From Hepatocystis sp. ex Piliocolobus tephrosceles (lineage: Eukaryota > Apicomplexa > Aconoidasida > Haemosporida > Plasmodiidae), in NCBI GenBank assembly GCA_902459845.2, contig CABPSV020000506.1, positions 2,501 through 14,733 of the forward strand: 12,233 nt of DNA, in the 5' to 3' direction. Positions 1-9,374 of this stretch are shown here, one piece after another; position 1 is the first letter of the stretch, and each line of letters opens with the position of its first letter. Under the pieces are notes generated by a model. It made no database searches and had not been told where the DNA came from. It saw nothing but the letters and a program-made list of their open reading frames with translations. The position numbers and the translations under genes are program-made.

Positions 1-293
1 AAATTTGTCAATGTAGCTTTTAAAGATATGTTCATGTTAACTGACCGTTAACTAAAAATTATAAACCCCTTTAATTAACTATCATTGTAGTTTTTTTTGT
101 AACTATTTTTGCAATTGTTTTTGCAATTGTTTCTGCAAATTGGTATATGTTATATTTATAAATTGATTAATATAACCCCTTGCCATACATATTTTTTTCA
201 TTATAAGTAATGATTTAACAGCTCGTTTGTACTTTAATATATTATATACGTACTATGTTGTACAGGATAAGTCAATTTTAAATAAAACAAAAG

Positions 294-295
<2 letters not shown>

Positions 296-343
<48 letters not shown>
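296..343. repeat. Poly(dA) tract, 48 A
   Basis: An uninterrupted run of 48 A on the + strand, the longest homopolymer in the window. Such tracts are typical of Plasmodium intergenic DNA and are known to disfavour nucleosomes. A run this long is also prone to sequencing and assembly length error. Confidence 0.95.
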
Positions 344-348
<5 letters not shown>

Positions 349-483
349 AAAAAAAAGTAAAAACATATTTATAAAAAACTATAAATATACGTTTGTTTAT
401 TAACATTATAAAATAATAAAATAAAACTGTCTACAAAACATATTCATGTATGTTACATTATTCAAATGTACATCTACATAAGT

Positions 484-484
<1 letters not shown>

Positions 485-517
<33 letters not shown>
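485..517. repeat. Poly(dT) tract, 33 T
   Basis: An uninterrupted run of 33 T on the + strand, about 140 bp after the 48-A run. The two have opposite polarity and could pair as an inverted repeat in single-stranded form. Confidence 0.95.
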
Positions 518-518
<1 letters not shown>

Positions 519-639
519 AAAAGTAAAGTAAATAACTTACATTTTTTAGTTAGCAACACATAAAAAATTAACCTTATGATATTTGTTAAAATATATGTTT
601 TTTGTATACATACATATATATATATATATATATGTACAA

Positions 640-800
640 TTTTTATAAATCATTTAAAAGGTGTGAAAAGGTGAAGCAATTTTGTAATTCGTCTGTTAGC
701 TATTTAAATCATTGTGAAGAAGCTGGTATAAAGTGGTTTGCTATTTTATTTCACTTTTCGAATAATAAATGGACACAATTTACCACATTTAAAATTGTTG
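640..800 (+). other. G+C-richer island with a possible folded RNA or a short ORF
   Basis: About 30% G+C by eye (19 of 60 bases at 661-720, 17 of 60 at 721-780), and free of homopolymers, in contrast to its flanks. The + strand is open from 602 to 817 (71 codons), but the first third of that ORF is translated (TA)n. The remainder has no recognisable motif. The transcript could also fold: 665-670 pairs with 754-759, 672-675 with 750-753, 676-679 with 738-741, and an inner helix pairs 696-701 with 721-726 (two G-U pairs). It may be an ncRNA, a leader exon, a coding relic or chance. No identity is claimed. Confidence 0.3.
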
Positions 801-1291
801 TATTATATATATTATAGAACAATATATATAGCATTAGTATTGACCATCTAAAGCAAAAAGGAAAAGTGCAAATTCAAATTTAATACGTGATGCATTATTA
901 TTGTTAAAATAAAAGAATAACAATAAAATTTATATATATATACAGTTTAAGGTGATAAAAAATTACGTATATTTTATCTATGTTTAGATAAACGTTTTAT
1001 ACATTGATATTTTTGAGTTATATAAAAAAACCACTTAAAAGAATGAATGTATTTTCTAGAATTTAAATAAATTATATTTTAAGATACGAGCTCTCAAATT
1101 ATCATGTTGTAGCTATAATTTTTTTTTTTTTTTACTATGTTTTGCTTAACCCAATATAATGTATTTTGTTATAATAGCGTACTATAAATGAACAGAAAAA
1201 AAAAAATAAATACAATAAAATAAATAAATAGTTTCACCTTTACATCTTATAATTAATGTTATTGTTTATTATAAATTGGTTAAAATAAAGA

Positions 1292-1296
<5 letters not shown>

Positions 1297-1332
<36 letters not shown>
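1297..1332. repeat. (AT)18 microsatellite
   Basis: Eighteen uninterrupted AT dinucleotides, self-complementary and able to extrude a cruciform. Intergenic. Confidence 0.95.
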
Positions 1333-1335
<3 letters not shown>

Positions 1336-1518
1336 ATGGTAAAGTAAGGGGTGGTATGAAACTTCTGCATTTTTTCCTTTTCCTATATTTTTATGCTACT
1401 ATATTTCCACCTTATAAAACTAATAATTTGTATGTTAACTGATTTTTTTTTTTTTTTTTTTTTTTAATAGGTTTACATGAAATTATACATGCACTATGGG
1501 TGGTCTAAATGTTTTTTT

Positions 1519-1520
<2 letters not shown>

Positions 1521-1556
<36 letters not shown>
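1521..1556. repeat. (TA)18 microsatellite
   Basis: Eighteen uninterrupted TA dinucleotides following a short T-run. It is the same length as the (AT)18 about 190 bp upstream. Confidence 0.95.
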
Positions 1557-1557
<1 letters not shown>

Positions 1558-2368
1558 CTTATACTTATCATTATATTTTGTGGTTTCCTTTTTTTTTATT
1601 TTCATATAAGTAAATAAATTAAGTTTCATTATTTAATGTCTATGGCGAAATTGAGTAAAAATGTAATTTTTTTTTTTTTTATACATAATAACAAGAATTA
1701 AAAAAACATTTCGTGTTGATATTCCTTAATCTTCGTATATGTAGTAACATAATTAATGATTAGGTTATTTAAATTAGTTAATAGGTTGAACATGTATATA
1801 TATACATATGTGTATATATATAAAATGTTCTTTTGTAATAATTACTTCGAAATAAAATAAAATGAAAAAATATACACTCAGGGGATATGCGTGCAAGCAA
1901 ATATTTAGCACTAATATTGTTTTATTATTGTGTTAAATTCATTTAAATGAAATAATTCATAAATATTATAATTACTTTTATTTGAAAGCATATTAAATTT
2001 AAAAAAAAAGTATTGTTAAAAAAAAAAAAATAAAAAAAAAAAAATGAATCGTTCATTTTTTTCTTCAATAAGTACAGGATAAAAAAAAAAAAAAAAAAAA
2101 AAAAAAATGTATATATTATATAAAAAATGTTAAATATATGTATATACAAATATAAAATTTACAATTATTCAGAAACATAATTAATTGAAGTTAATTTTGC
2201 ATATGGAAGTGATAACCAAATTTTTCTATGTTGTAAATAATAATATTGTGTGCTAAAATCAAAAATTAATATACTTAGCTGGAAAAAATGAAAAATATGT
2301 ATAATAGTTGTATTAAACTTTTATAATTTTTATTAAATTTTTTTTTTTTTTTTTTTAATTAAATAAAC

Positions 2369-2371
<3 letters not shown>

Positions 2372-2400
<29 letters not shown>
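2372..2400. repeat. Poly(dA) tract, 29 A
   Basis: A run of 29 A, preceded at 2338-2356 by a T-run, about 410 bp upstream of the histone H3 start codon. It lies in the presumed promoter or leader zone and could help set a nucleosome-depleted region (inference). Confidence 0.9.
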
Positions 2401-2403
<3 letters not shown>

Positions 2404-2806
2404 TTATATACATAAACGTACATTAACGTTTTTCCAAAAAAAAATATTAACCATAAGATAATTACATATACGTGCTAAATATTTATATATTTTTTTTTTT
2501 TTTTTCATTTTTCTTTATTTTTTCTTTAATTTTATTTATTTTTATTTATTATTTATTTTTATTTATTTTATACTTTGTTTAAAAAAATTGTAACGTATAT
2601 TTTACTAAAAAATAAATTAATTTTATTACAAAAAAAAAAAAAAAAAATTATTCCGTTAACTATTTTTTTTTTCGAATAATATATATAAATATATATATAT
2701 ATATACATATATTTATAAACAAAAGTAAACATTTGATAAAAAATTTTTTTTTTTTTACGCCCCAAAAGGATTTTTTTTTTTTTTTTTTTTTCTTCATATA
2801 ATATAA

Positions 2807-3223
<417 letters not shown>

Positions 3224-3273
3224 ATTATGTAAAAATGTACATATATATTTATTTATATATTATATTTATTAAA

Positions 3274-3279
<6 letters not shown>

Positions 3280-3308
<29 letters not shown>
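3280..3308. repeat. Poly(dA) tract, 29 A, just downstream of H3
   Basis: A run of 29 A starting 57 bp after the histone stop codon. It lies inside or near the 3' UTR. An encoded A-run here could mimic a poly(A) tail in oligo-dT primed cDNA. Confidence 0.9.
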
Positions 3309-3310
<2 letters not shown>

Positions 3311-4044
3311 GCAACTAAAACATCAAAAATGTAGTGATGGTAATATATTTATATATACATGCATTATGTATATATATTTGTATATACATAAGCTACTATA
3401 TATAATTATATATATATATCAAACATCACATTTATTTTATAAACTTTTTTTTTTTTTGCTTTGTTATGCTATTTTTGTTATTTAAACATTTTTTCCACGT
3501 TATATATATATATATATATAGACGCACTGAATATGTAGCATAGTATAAACTAGTTTAGTACGATATAATATTGTACATATATATATATATATATATACGA
3601 TTTAAAAAGACCTACAGAACATATGTATAAAAATGAAAAATTAAACGAGTTATATATTTGCGAAATTTTTATGAAATTATATTTTGTAAAATATTAGCAA
3701 ATATATATATATATATTATATATATATATATATATAATACATATACTGATAGTGTTGTATATTTTGTGGAATAATATATGATTTTCTTATTGCTTATCCG
3801 TGAGTATATATTGTATATACGTATGCACTTGTGTGTTAGTATTTGTATATATATATATATTTACATATGCTCATATATTTATATACTTGTAGTAGAATGA
3901 GTAAAATATCATTTAATAAAATATAGATATATAGATAGATATTGTAAAGTAAAAATTGTATTATGTGCTATTTAAAGAAGAAAAAAAAAAAAACGAGATG
4001 ATAGTTGATCGTCTATTAAAAAAATAGAAATAATAAAAAGTTCA

Positions 4045-4076
<32 letters not shown>

Positions 4077-4174
4077 CATTTTTATCGCGATGCATAATTA
4101 TTTGTAGAGTGTTATACCCGTCGTGTATGTAATATGTATGTATGTATTAATTATCTTATTTTTATTGTACATCA

Positions 4175-4207
<33 letters not shown>

Positions 4208-4839
4208 TATAAAAAAAAAAACGTTTTGATAATAAAATTAAGATAATAAAGAATATATTTTTTTTTTTTTTTTTTTAATTACTTAACGATTTAATTTCTA
4301 GCTATATATTTATATATTATATGTATTTATATAATAGTATTGTTTAATATCTCGAAAACATATATATAATTTTTTTTTTTGCCCAATCGGATATTTTACA
4401 TACACACCGTTGGTAATATTGAAAATGTATTTAAAACTGAAAAGAAACATTTTCACTTTTAAATAGTATGATACTATATTCGTTTTCTAATCGTTTTTAT
4501 TTTTTAGAATTTAAACATAAAAAAAAAGAAAAAAAAAAAAAAAAAACCAGTACTATATAATTTCGTGTTAGCAACTCATGTTAAACCAAACAATATACAT
4601 ATAAAAACAAATGTGTACATATATATGTATGTAGTAAGCTTGCACGTGTGAATGCGTGTATTAATAAATACATAACTTCAGTAAAAGCAAAAATGTGTTA
4701 AAAGGTATAAAATATTATATATATACATAATTGTTGCACACATGAAGTCAATAAAATATAGTTTGGCTTACACGTATAAAAAAGGATTTCTTTTTTAATG
4801 GTATTATTTTGAATATCATGCTTTATTTTAAGCATTTGT

Positions 4840-4841
<2 letters not shown>

Positions 4842-4880
<39 letters not shown>
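4842..4880. repeat. Poly(dA) tract, 39 A
   Basis: An uninterrupted run of 39 A in the middle of the spacer, the second longest homopolymer in the window. Confidence 0.95.
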
Positions 4881-4883
<3 letters not shown>

Positions 4884-5099
4884 GTTGGCATGAAGTAATA
4901 TTGATAATCTGGAACAAGATACAAAATAAGTTTTTCAAAAAAAAAAATAAAATAACAATAGTAAATGATTATAAATGATGATAAAACTAATTTAACAAAT
5001 TATATAAAAAAAAAAAAAAACAAGAACAATACTATATGTGCTTATTTTTAGTAAACTCATATAGTTGCTTATTTTTGGTTGCAAATAAGTTGTAAACAT

Positions 5100-5132
<33 letters not shown>

Positions 5133-5193
5133 TGCATTACAGTTTATCATAATTCTTTTTATGAGTTTTAGAATTTATCTTTATTACATAACG

Positions 5194-5307
5194 GCGAAAT
5201 ATGAAATGTAAAATGTAAAATACAAAATACGAAATGTAAAATGCAAAAGACGAAATGCAAAATGTAAAATACGAAAAGTAAAATGTAAAATACGAAAAGT
5301 AAAATAC
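5194..5307. repeat. Minisatellite with 7-bp unit and 21-bp higher-order unit
   Basis: About 16 degenerate copies of a 7-bp unit close to AAAATGT, in which every third unit carries ACGAAA, giving a 21-bp superunit. The last two superunits are identical over 21 bp, whereas the earlier ones vary T/C and A/G at fixed positions. Because 21 is divisible by three, both strands stay open and produce spurious ORFs with 7-residue periodicity. The array lies about 970 bp upstream of the membrane-protein start codon. Confidence 0.85.
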
Positions 5308-5530
5308 CTAAAGAGACATGCACACATTTTTTTTTTTTTTTTTTTTGTGTGTAAAGATATATACATTTTAGTAGTATATTCATGTTTATTTACATATACA
5401 TGTTTTATTTATTTGTTTGTTTTACTTTTTTTTGGTAAAAACATATATATTTATACTTATTTGCTATTGTATAATTCTTAAAATTATAATTTTTTTGATT
5501 TTTAAAATTTTTATAAAGTCTTTTTATATG

Positions 5531-5534
<4 letters not shown>

Positions 5535-5580
<46 letters not shown>
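5535..5580. repeat. (TA)n-rich compound microsatellite
   Basis: Nearly pure TA repeat interrupted by one AAATA step, followed directly by a T-run. Intergenic. Confidence 0.85.
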
Positions 5581-5581
<1 letters not shown>

Positions 5582-6102
5582 TTTTTTTTATTTGTGTCTT
5601 GTGCTGACATACTGACAACCGTTTTTTTTTTTTTTTTTTTTTATTTTTTAATTTTTTTGCCTTTTTCTTGTACTACCAAATGTGTTAAAGTTATTAGTAA
5701 CTTTTTTTTTTTTTTTTTTTTTGTTTTTACTTTACAACTCAAAATATTTTTCTGCTAATTATTGTAAAATGTATTAATCTGTTTTTTTTTTATTTTTTTT
5801 TTTTTTTGCCATTCCTCTAACTATTTTAAAAGGTTTTAAAAATCATAAAATTACTTTTGAACCAAGCCATATTATTATATGTTGATAAAAAAAAAAATTA
5901 TAAAAGTTGAGAAAAAAAGAGAATTTATAATAAGATTGTGAAAAAAAAAAAAAAAAATAACTTAATTCTAAATACGTAATTAACAAAAAGTGTGTATTTT
6001 TTTTTTTTTTTTTTTTTTTTTTATTCTTTGAATAATAAAAGCTTGTATATAATACATTTACAAATACTAACAATTTATTTTTTTTGTATATATGTATATA
6101 TG

Positions 6103-6206
6103 CTTATAAAAACGCATAGGTATATATACTCATAAAAACGCATAGATATACATACTCATAAAAACGCATAAGTATATACATATAAAAAAACGTGTAGGGT
6201 TACATA
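6103..6206. repeat. 26-bp tandem repeat immediately upstream of the membrane-protein gene
   Basis: Four copies in which the AACG core recurs at 6111, 6137, 6163 and 6189, exactly 26 bp apart. The first three copies share TAAAAACGCATA followed by a TATATAC-like spacer. The fourth has diverged to AAAAAACGTGTAG. The array ends about 70 bp before the start codon at 6276, so it lies in the 5' leader or core promoter. It could be transcribed leader or a cluster of protein-binding sites; neither is shown. Confidence 0.85.
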
Positions 6207-6275
6207 CATATAAACATTTTTATCATTTTTATTGGTTGCAAAATAATATATCATTATTAATTTATTTAAAAAAAA

Positions 6276-8996
6276 ATGTTAAACCAGAATGGAGAAAATA
6301 GTAAGGATCAAACCTCTTCAAATAATTTAGAAGATTTTGAAAAAAAAAAATATTCATTTGAAAATCAATATGATTATTATAACTCTGAAATAAATAAGTT
6401 ATATGTTGAAAACGGAAGTAAAAGTGAAATATTTACTAATGTCTTAAATAATGGACAAAACGTTTTTGAAAAAAAGAAAACAGATAATTTAAATAAAAAA
6501 AAAACGGGTGTATGCACTAATAGTAATAATAGTGATAAAGGTGATTATAACAAAGTTGTAAACAAATCTATTATGCAGGATGTTAGTGTTTTAGAAAGAG
6601 ATCCAAACCAGGATAATGAGTTAACAAAAAAAAATATAAACAAAATAACTAATGTAAATAACAAACAAGAAAGTAGTGTTTATCTTAAAGATAATAATAA
6701 TAATAATAATAAAAATTCGAAAGTAGATACTATTTTGAAAAATGATAATAATGGGGGTATTGAAAATGGAAATTGTAAAAATGGAGGTTGTAACAATGGA
6801 AGTTGTAACAATGGAAGTTGTAAAAATGAAGAAAGCAATAAGGGTAAGGATAATGATGAATATTCTAATAATAGTATTGATTATGAGAACTTAAAAAATG
6901 CCAGTACAATAAAAGATAACGAACATGTTATTATTGATACTAATGTTTTAGAAAAAGCGCAACATGCTAGTAAATGTAAAGAAGTCAAAGTTTGTGAAAA
7001 AACGAATAATATATGTGCTAATATTACGAATATAGAGAATGTAGAAACGGGTCAGGAAAATAATAAAAATGATAAAAATGATAAAAATGATAAAAATGAT
7101 AAAAATGATGAAAATGATAAAAATGATAAAAATGATAAAAATGATAAAAATGATGAAAATGATAAAAATGATGAAAATGATAAAAATGATGAAAATGATG
7201 AAAATGATGAAAATGTAAAAGAAAGAAAAAAAAATTATGAAAATTTGAGAAGTAAAGAAAAATTCGAAAAAGTTAACGTTAATCAAATAATAGAAAAAAT
7301 AAACAAAAAAAATAAACAAAAAGAAAAAGGATTTTTAAAAATGTTTAAAAGAAAAAAAGCAGATATTCATAATTCTAAAATAAGAAATAAGAAGATGGAA
7401 AATGAAGAATTAGAAAAATCAACATTTAATAACGATACTAATGAATTTTTTAAAAATAAAACTGATACAGGTATTGATGATATTACTAGTATTAATCTTG
7501 AATATAAACAATATAATACAAGTAATGGTTTTATCGATAATAATAAAAAAAATGATAAATCAATTACACAACCTATGTTTACAAATAGTGATATAAATAA
7601 CGGTTTAAGAAATATAAAGAAAAATGATATCTATTACAATAATGCGATTGTAGTGAATGTAGCTAATATACCATCAAATACAAACAGTAAAACATGTTTA
7701 ACACATGATATAGATAAAAATGGAATTGGTGAAAATGGTAGTGGTGAAAACAGAAATTATATAATGGGAAATAGCGCAAATAGTATACATGGTGTAATTG
7801 GTGTAAATGGGGTAAATGGTGTAATTGGTGTAAATGGGGTAAATGGGGTAAATGGGGTAAATGGGGTAAATGGGGTAAATGGGGTAAATGGGGTAAATGG
7901 GGTAAATGGGGTAAATGGTGTAAATGGCGTAAATGGCATAAATAAATCTTTATCTTTGGAGCAGAGAAATTTAATGATAAAAAATTGGGAAAGTAAAAAA
8001 CAGTCAAGAAGTGATAATAACATAAAATCAGTTGTTAGTAATCCAAGTTTTATAAAAAATAAAGAAAGTAACATATTTTATAAAAAATCACAAGCATCGA
8101 AAAAAGAATTAAAAGTAATAAAAACTAGTTATAATTTATTATTATGTTTAATGTTATATATATTATGTTCATGTCTTGTTGGTTCTTCTTTATATTTGGA
8201 TGATTGGAAAAATCATGAAATAAAAATATTGTCTGATACTCATAAAAAATCAGTTAAAGTTGTTATAGGAGTGGCTAATGTTGTAAGAACACAAAAATTA
8301 AAAGATCCTAATGGAACTATTACATATATTTTAGATAAAATACATTCATTAGAAGAATTAATGAATGATCAAAGTTGTAAAAAAATAACTAGAGAAAATT
8401 TAGAACATAAATTAATTTATACAAGTAAAAGTAAACTTAAAATAGAAGAAAATAAAAAATTAAATGATCCATCTTTTATGTTAAGTAATGAAGAATTACT
8501 AAATGCATTTTCAGATCCTGGTAGTGTTGGATTGTTAAGTGATAAAAATATTATATTGTTGAGGAAATACTTTTTAGGTCCAAGTGTATATAATATAGAA
8601 TGTAAATTTTTAAATACAATAAAAGAAGCAGGAATGATACATAATATTCTTTTATATTCTAGTTTGGTATTTTTAATAATAGCAATTATTATTTTATCAA
8701 ATAATATTTGTAAATATAAAATGAATAAAAGTACAAGAATATTAAATTATATTTCATTTTTTTTAGTTAATTTAACATTAATAACATTAATTTCTTTTTT
8801 GTTTTTTTTTAACCATATATATAATATTCCTCTTTGTGTTCAAATTGACGGTAGTACTGATAAATGTCAAGATGGGATATCCGTTTCGTTCATTCGTGCA
8901 AGCATTTTATTAATTATATTTTCCAATTTATTATTTTGTCAGTTTGTAAATATTGTTCATAGTAAAACTATTACTGTTGAGGAGTCGATAGTTTAA
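6276..8996 (+). CDS. Four-pass (tetraspan, claudin-like topology) membrane protein with long low-complexity N-terminal region
   Basis: A complete single-exon gene of 906 codons. An in-frame TAA at 6267 makes this the first possible ATG, in AAAAAATG context. No N-terminal signal peptide is visible. Residues 1 to about 615 are hydrophilic and rich in Asn/Lys/Asp/Glu. They contain a Cys pentapeptide array (164-183), an NDK/NDE array (265-312), a basic patch with MFKRKK (about 350) and a Gly-Val-Asn array (506-556). The C-terminal third has four membrane segments, at about 621-641, 788-809, 823-846 and 874-894. Loop 1 is long (about 145 residues; C701, C776), the turn between helices 2 and 3 is short and basic, and loop 2 is short (C854, C864). 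A 12-residue tail ends in ESIV. Large first loop, small second loop and no CCG motif resemble claudin-type rather than tetraspanin topology. The long N-terminus would be cytosolic, with both Cys-bearing loops on the other side. The family is not recognised by sequence. Function unknown, probably a conserved Plasmodium membrane protein. Confidence 0.93.
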   Translation: MLNQNGENSKDQTSSNNLEDFEKKKYSFENQYDYYNSEINKLYVENGSKSEIFTNVLNNGQNVFEKKKTDNLNKKKTGVCTNSNNSDKGDYNKVVNKSIMQDVSVLERDPNQDNELTKKNINKITNVNNKQESSVYLKDNNNNNNKNSKVDTILKNDNNGGIENGNCKNGGCNNGSCNNGSCKNEESNKGKDNDEYSNNSIDYENLKNASTIKDNEHVIIDTNVLEKAQHASKCKEVKVCEKTNNICANITNIENVETGQENNKNDKNDKNDKNDKNDENDKNDKNDKNDKNDENDKNDENDKNDENDENDENVKERKKNYENLRSKEKFEKVNVNQIIEKINKKNKQKEKGFLKMFKRKKADIHNSKIRNKKMENEELEKSTFNNDTNEFFKNKTDTGIDDITSINLEYKQYNTSNGFIDNNKKNDKSITQPMFTNSDINNGLRNIKKNDIYYNNAIVVNVANIPSNTNSKTCLTHDIDKNGIGENGSGENRNYIMGNSANSIHGVIGVNGVNGVIGVNGVNGVNGVNGVNGVNGVNGVNGVNGVNGVNGVNGINKSLSLEQRNLMIKNWESKKQSRSDNNIKSVVSNPSFIKNKESNIFYKKSQASKKELKVIKTSYNLLLCLMLYILCSCLVGSSLYLDDWKNHEIKILSDTHKKSVKVVIGVANVVRTQKLKDPNGTITYILDKIHSLEELMNDQSCKKITRENLEHKLIYTSKSKLKIEENKKLNDPSFMLSNEELLNAFSDPGSVGLLSDKNIILLRKYFLGPSVYNIECKFLNTIKEAGMIHNILLYSSLVFLIIAIIILSNNICKYKMNKSTRILNYISFFLVNLTLITLISFLFFFNHIYNIPLCVQIDGSTDKCQDGISVSFIRASILLIIFSNLLFCQFVNIVHSKTITVEESIV
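6765..6824 (+). repeat. 15-bp repeat encoding an NGxC(K/N) pentapeptide, four copies
   Basis: Four in-frame 15-bp units encode NGNCK, NGGCN, NGSCN and NGSCK (residues 164-183). They place cysteines at residues 167, 172, 177 and 182. The two middle units differ at very few bases. The repeat lies in the hydrophilic, predicted cytosolic region of the membrane protein. Confidence 0.92.
7068..7211 (+). repeat. 9-bp coding repeat, 16 copies of Asn-Asp-Lys/Glu
   Basis: Sixteen in-frame 9-bp units (AATGATAAA or AATGATGAA) encode NDK or NDE at residues 265-312. NDK dominates the first half and NDE the second. Bases are almost invariant within each unit type, so this looks like recent slippage expansion and is probably length-polymorphic. 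Confidence 0.95.
7791..7943 (+). repeat. 9-bp coding repeat, 17 copies of Gly-Val-Asn, with nine consecutive GGGG tracts
   Basis: Seventeen in-frame 9-bp units encode Gly-(Val/Ile)-(Asn/Ile) at residues 506-556. Units 6-14 (7836-7916) are identical GGGGTAAAT, giving nine G4 tracts each separated by five bases. The flanking units have GGTG, GGCG or GGCA instead. The segment meets the usual G-quadruplex pattern (runs of at least three G, loops of up to seven) on the coding strand and in the mRNA. The protein segment is uncharged and glycine-rich, unlike its charged surroundings. Confidence 0.95.
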
Positions 8997-9155
8997 TTTA
9001 GTCTCTCTCACAATTATATACATACATATACATCGTGTATCGTGTATCGTTTGTTGCGTGTAATCAAAATTTTTTATACACTTGTCTGAACATCTACTAC
9101 ATTTTTTTTTTTTTTTCTTTTTACCTTCATAAAACCGATTGTATTATTCATTACT

Positions 9156-9221
9156 GAGCATGTTTTATTTTTTTAGTGAGCATGTATTATTTTTTTAATC
9201 AACATGTTTACTCTTAATGAT
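9156..9221. repeat. Degenerate 22-bp tandem repeat, three copies
   Basis: Units start at 9156, 9178 and 9200. The first two share GAGCATGT followed by TATT and a T-run, and the third has drifted to CAACATGT. The repeat begins 160 bp downstream of the membrane-protein stop codon, probably in its 3' UTR. Confidence 0.7.
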
Positions 9222-9324
9222 CAAGTTTTGATAATTAGTCAGCTGTTTTAATTATTAAACAACTATTATATTCATTAATCTTTTTTTTTTTTTTATAAAA
9301 CTGTTAACTGTGGCTTCATTTATT

Positions 9325-9336
9325 ATACATACATGC

Positions 9337-9374
<38 letters not shown>
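9325..9374. repeat. (CATA)n / (AT)n compound microsatellite
   Basis: Six to seven tetranucleotide CATA units (one carrying a G) run directly into an AT repeat that ends at GCGTACGC. Confidence 0.9.

Larger units (their letters stand above)
3224..6275. other. Intergenic region between histone H3 and the membrane-protein gene
   Basis: A 3 kb spacer between two co-oriented genes. It should hold the 3' UTR and polyadenylation region of H3 (proximal part) and the promoter and leader of the next gene (distal part). It is dominated by A and T runs and TA-rich stretches (for example 3495-3520, 3575-3597, 3700-3737, 4044-4067, 5535-5580). Two tandem arrays are listed separately. All ORFs seen here are low-complexity translations of repeats. 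No RNA gene was recognised. Confidence 0.75.

Noticed and set aside
36..52. Direct/inverted GTTAAC pair with a TAACTG core resembling a Myb site
   Set aside because: Short and palindromic in an A+T-rich background; expected by chance and far from any gene start.
5168..5383. Two minus-strand ORFs with seven-residue hydrophobic repeats
   Set aside because: Translations of the 21-bp minisatellite, opened by its period; no other coding signal.
6948..7319. Minus-strand ORF of 123 codons, Phe/Ile repeat
   Set aside because: Antisense reading of the NDK/NDE array inside the membrane-protein gene.
7791..7943. Telomere-like or CRISPR-like repeat
   Set aside because: The unit GGGGTAAAT is not the Plasmodium telomere GGGTTYA, the copies are directly adjacent without spacers, and the array is in frame within a coding sequence.
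7663..8074. Minus-strand ORFs of 114 and 105 codons rich in Leu-Pro-His or Phe-Thr-Pro
   Set aside because: They are antisense readings of the 9-bp Gly-Val-Asn coding repeat, which stays open in several frames because its unit is a multiple of three.
8136..8996. Tetraspanin
   Set aside because: Tetraspanins have a small first and a large second extracellular loop with a CCG motif; here the loop sizes are reversed and CCG is absent.
6276..8996. Exported (PEXEL) or classically secreted protein
   Set aside because: No N-terminal hydrophobic signal and no RxLxE/Q/D motif near the N-terminus; the first hydrophobic segment is at about residue 621.
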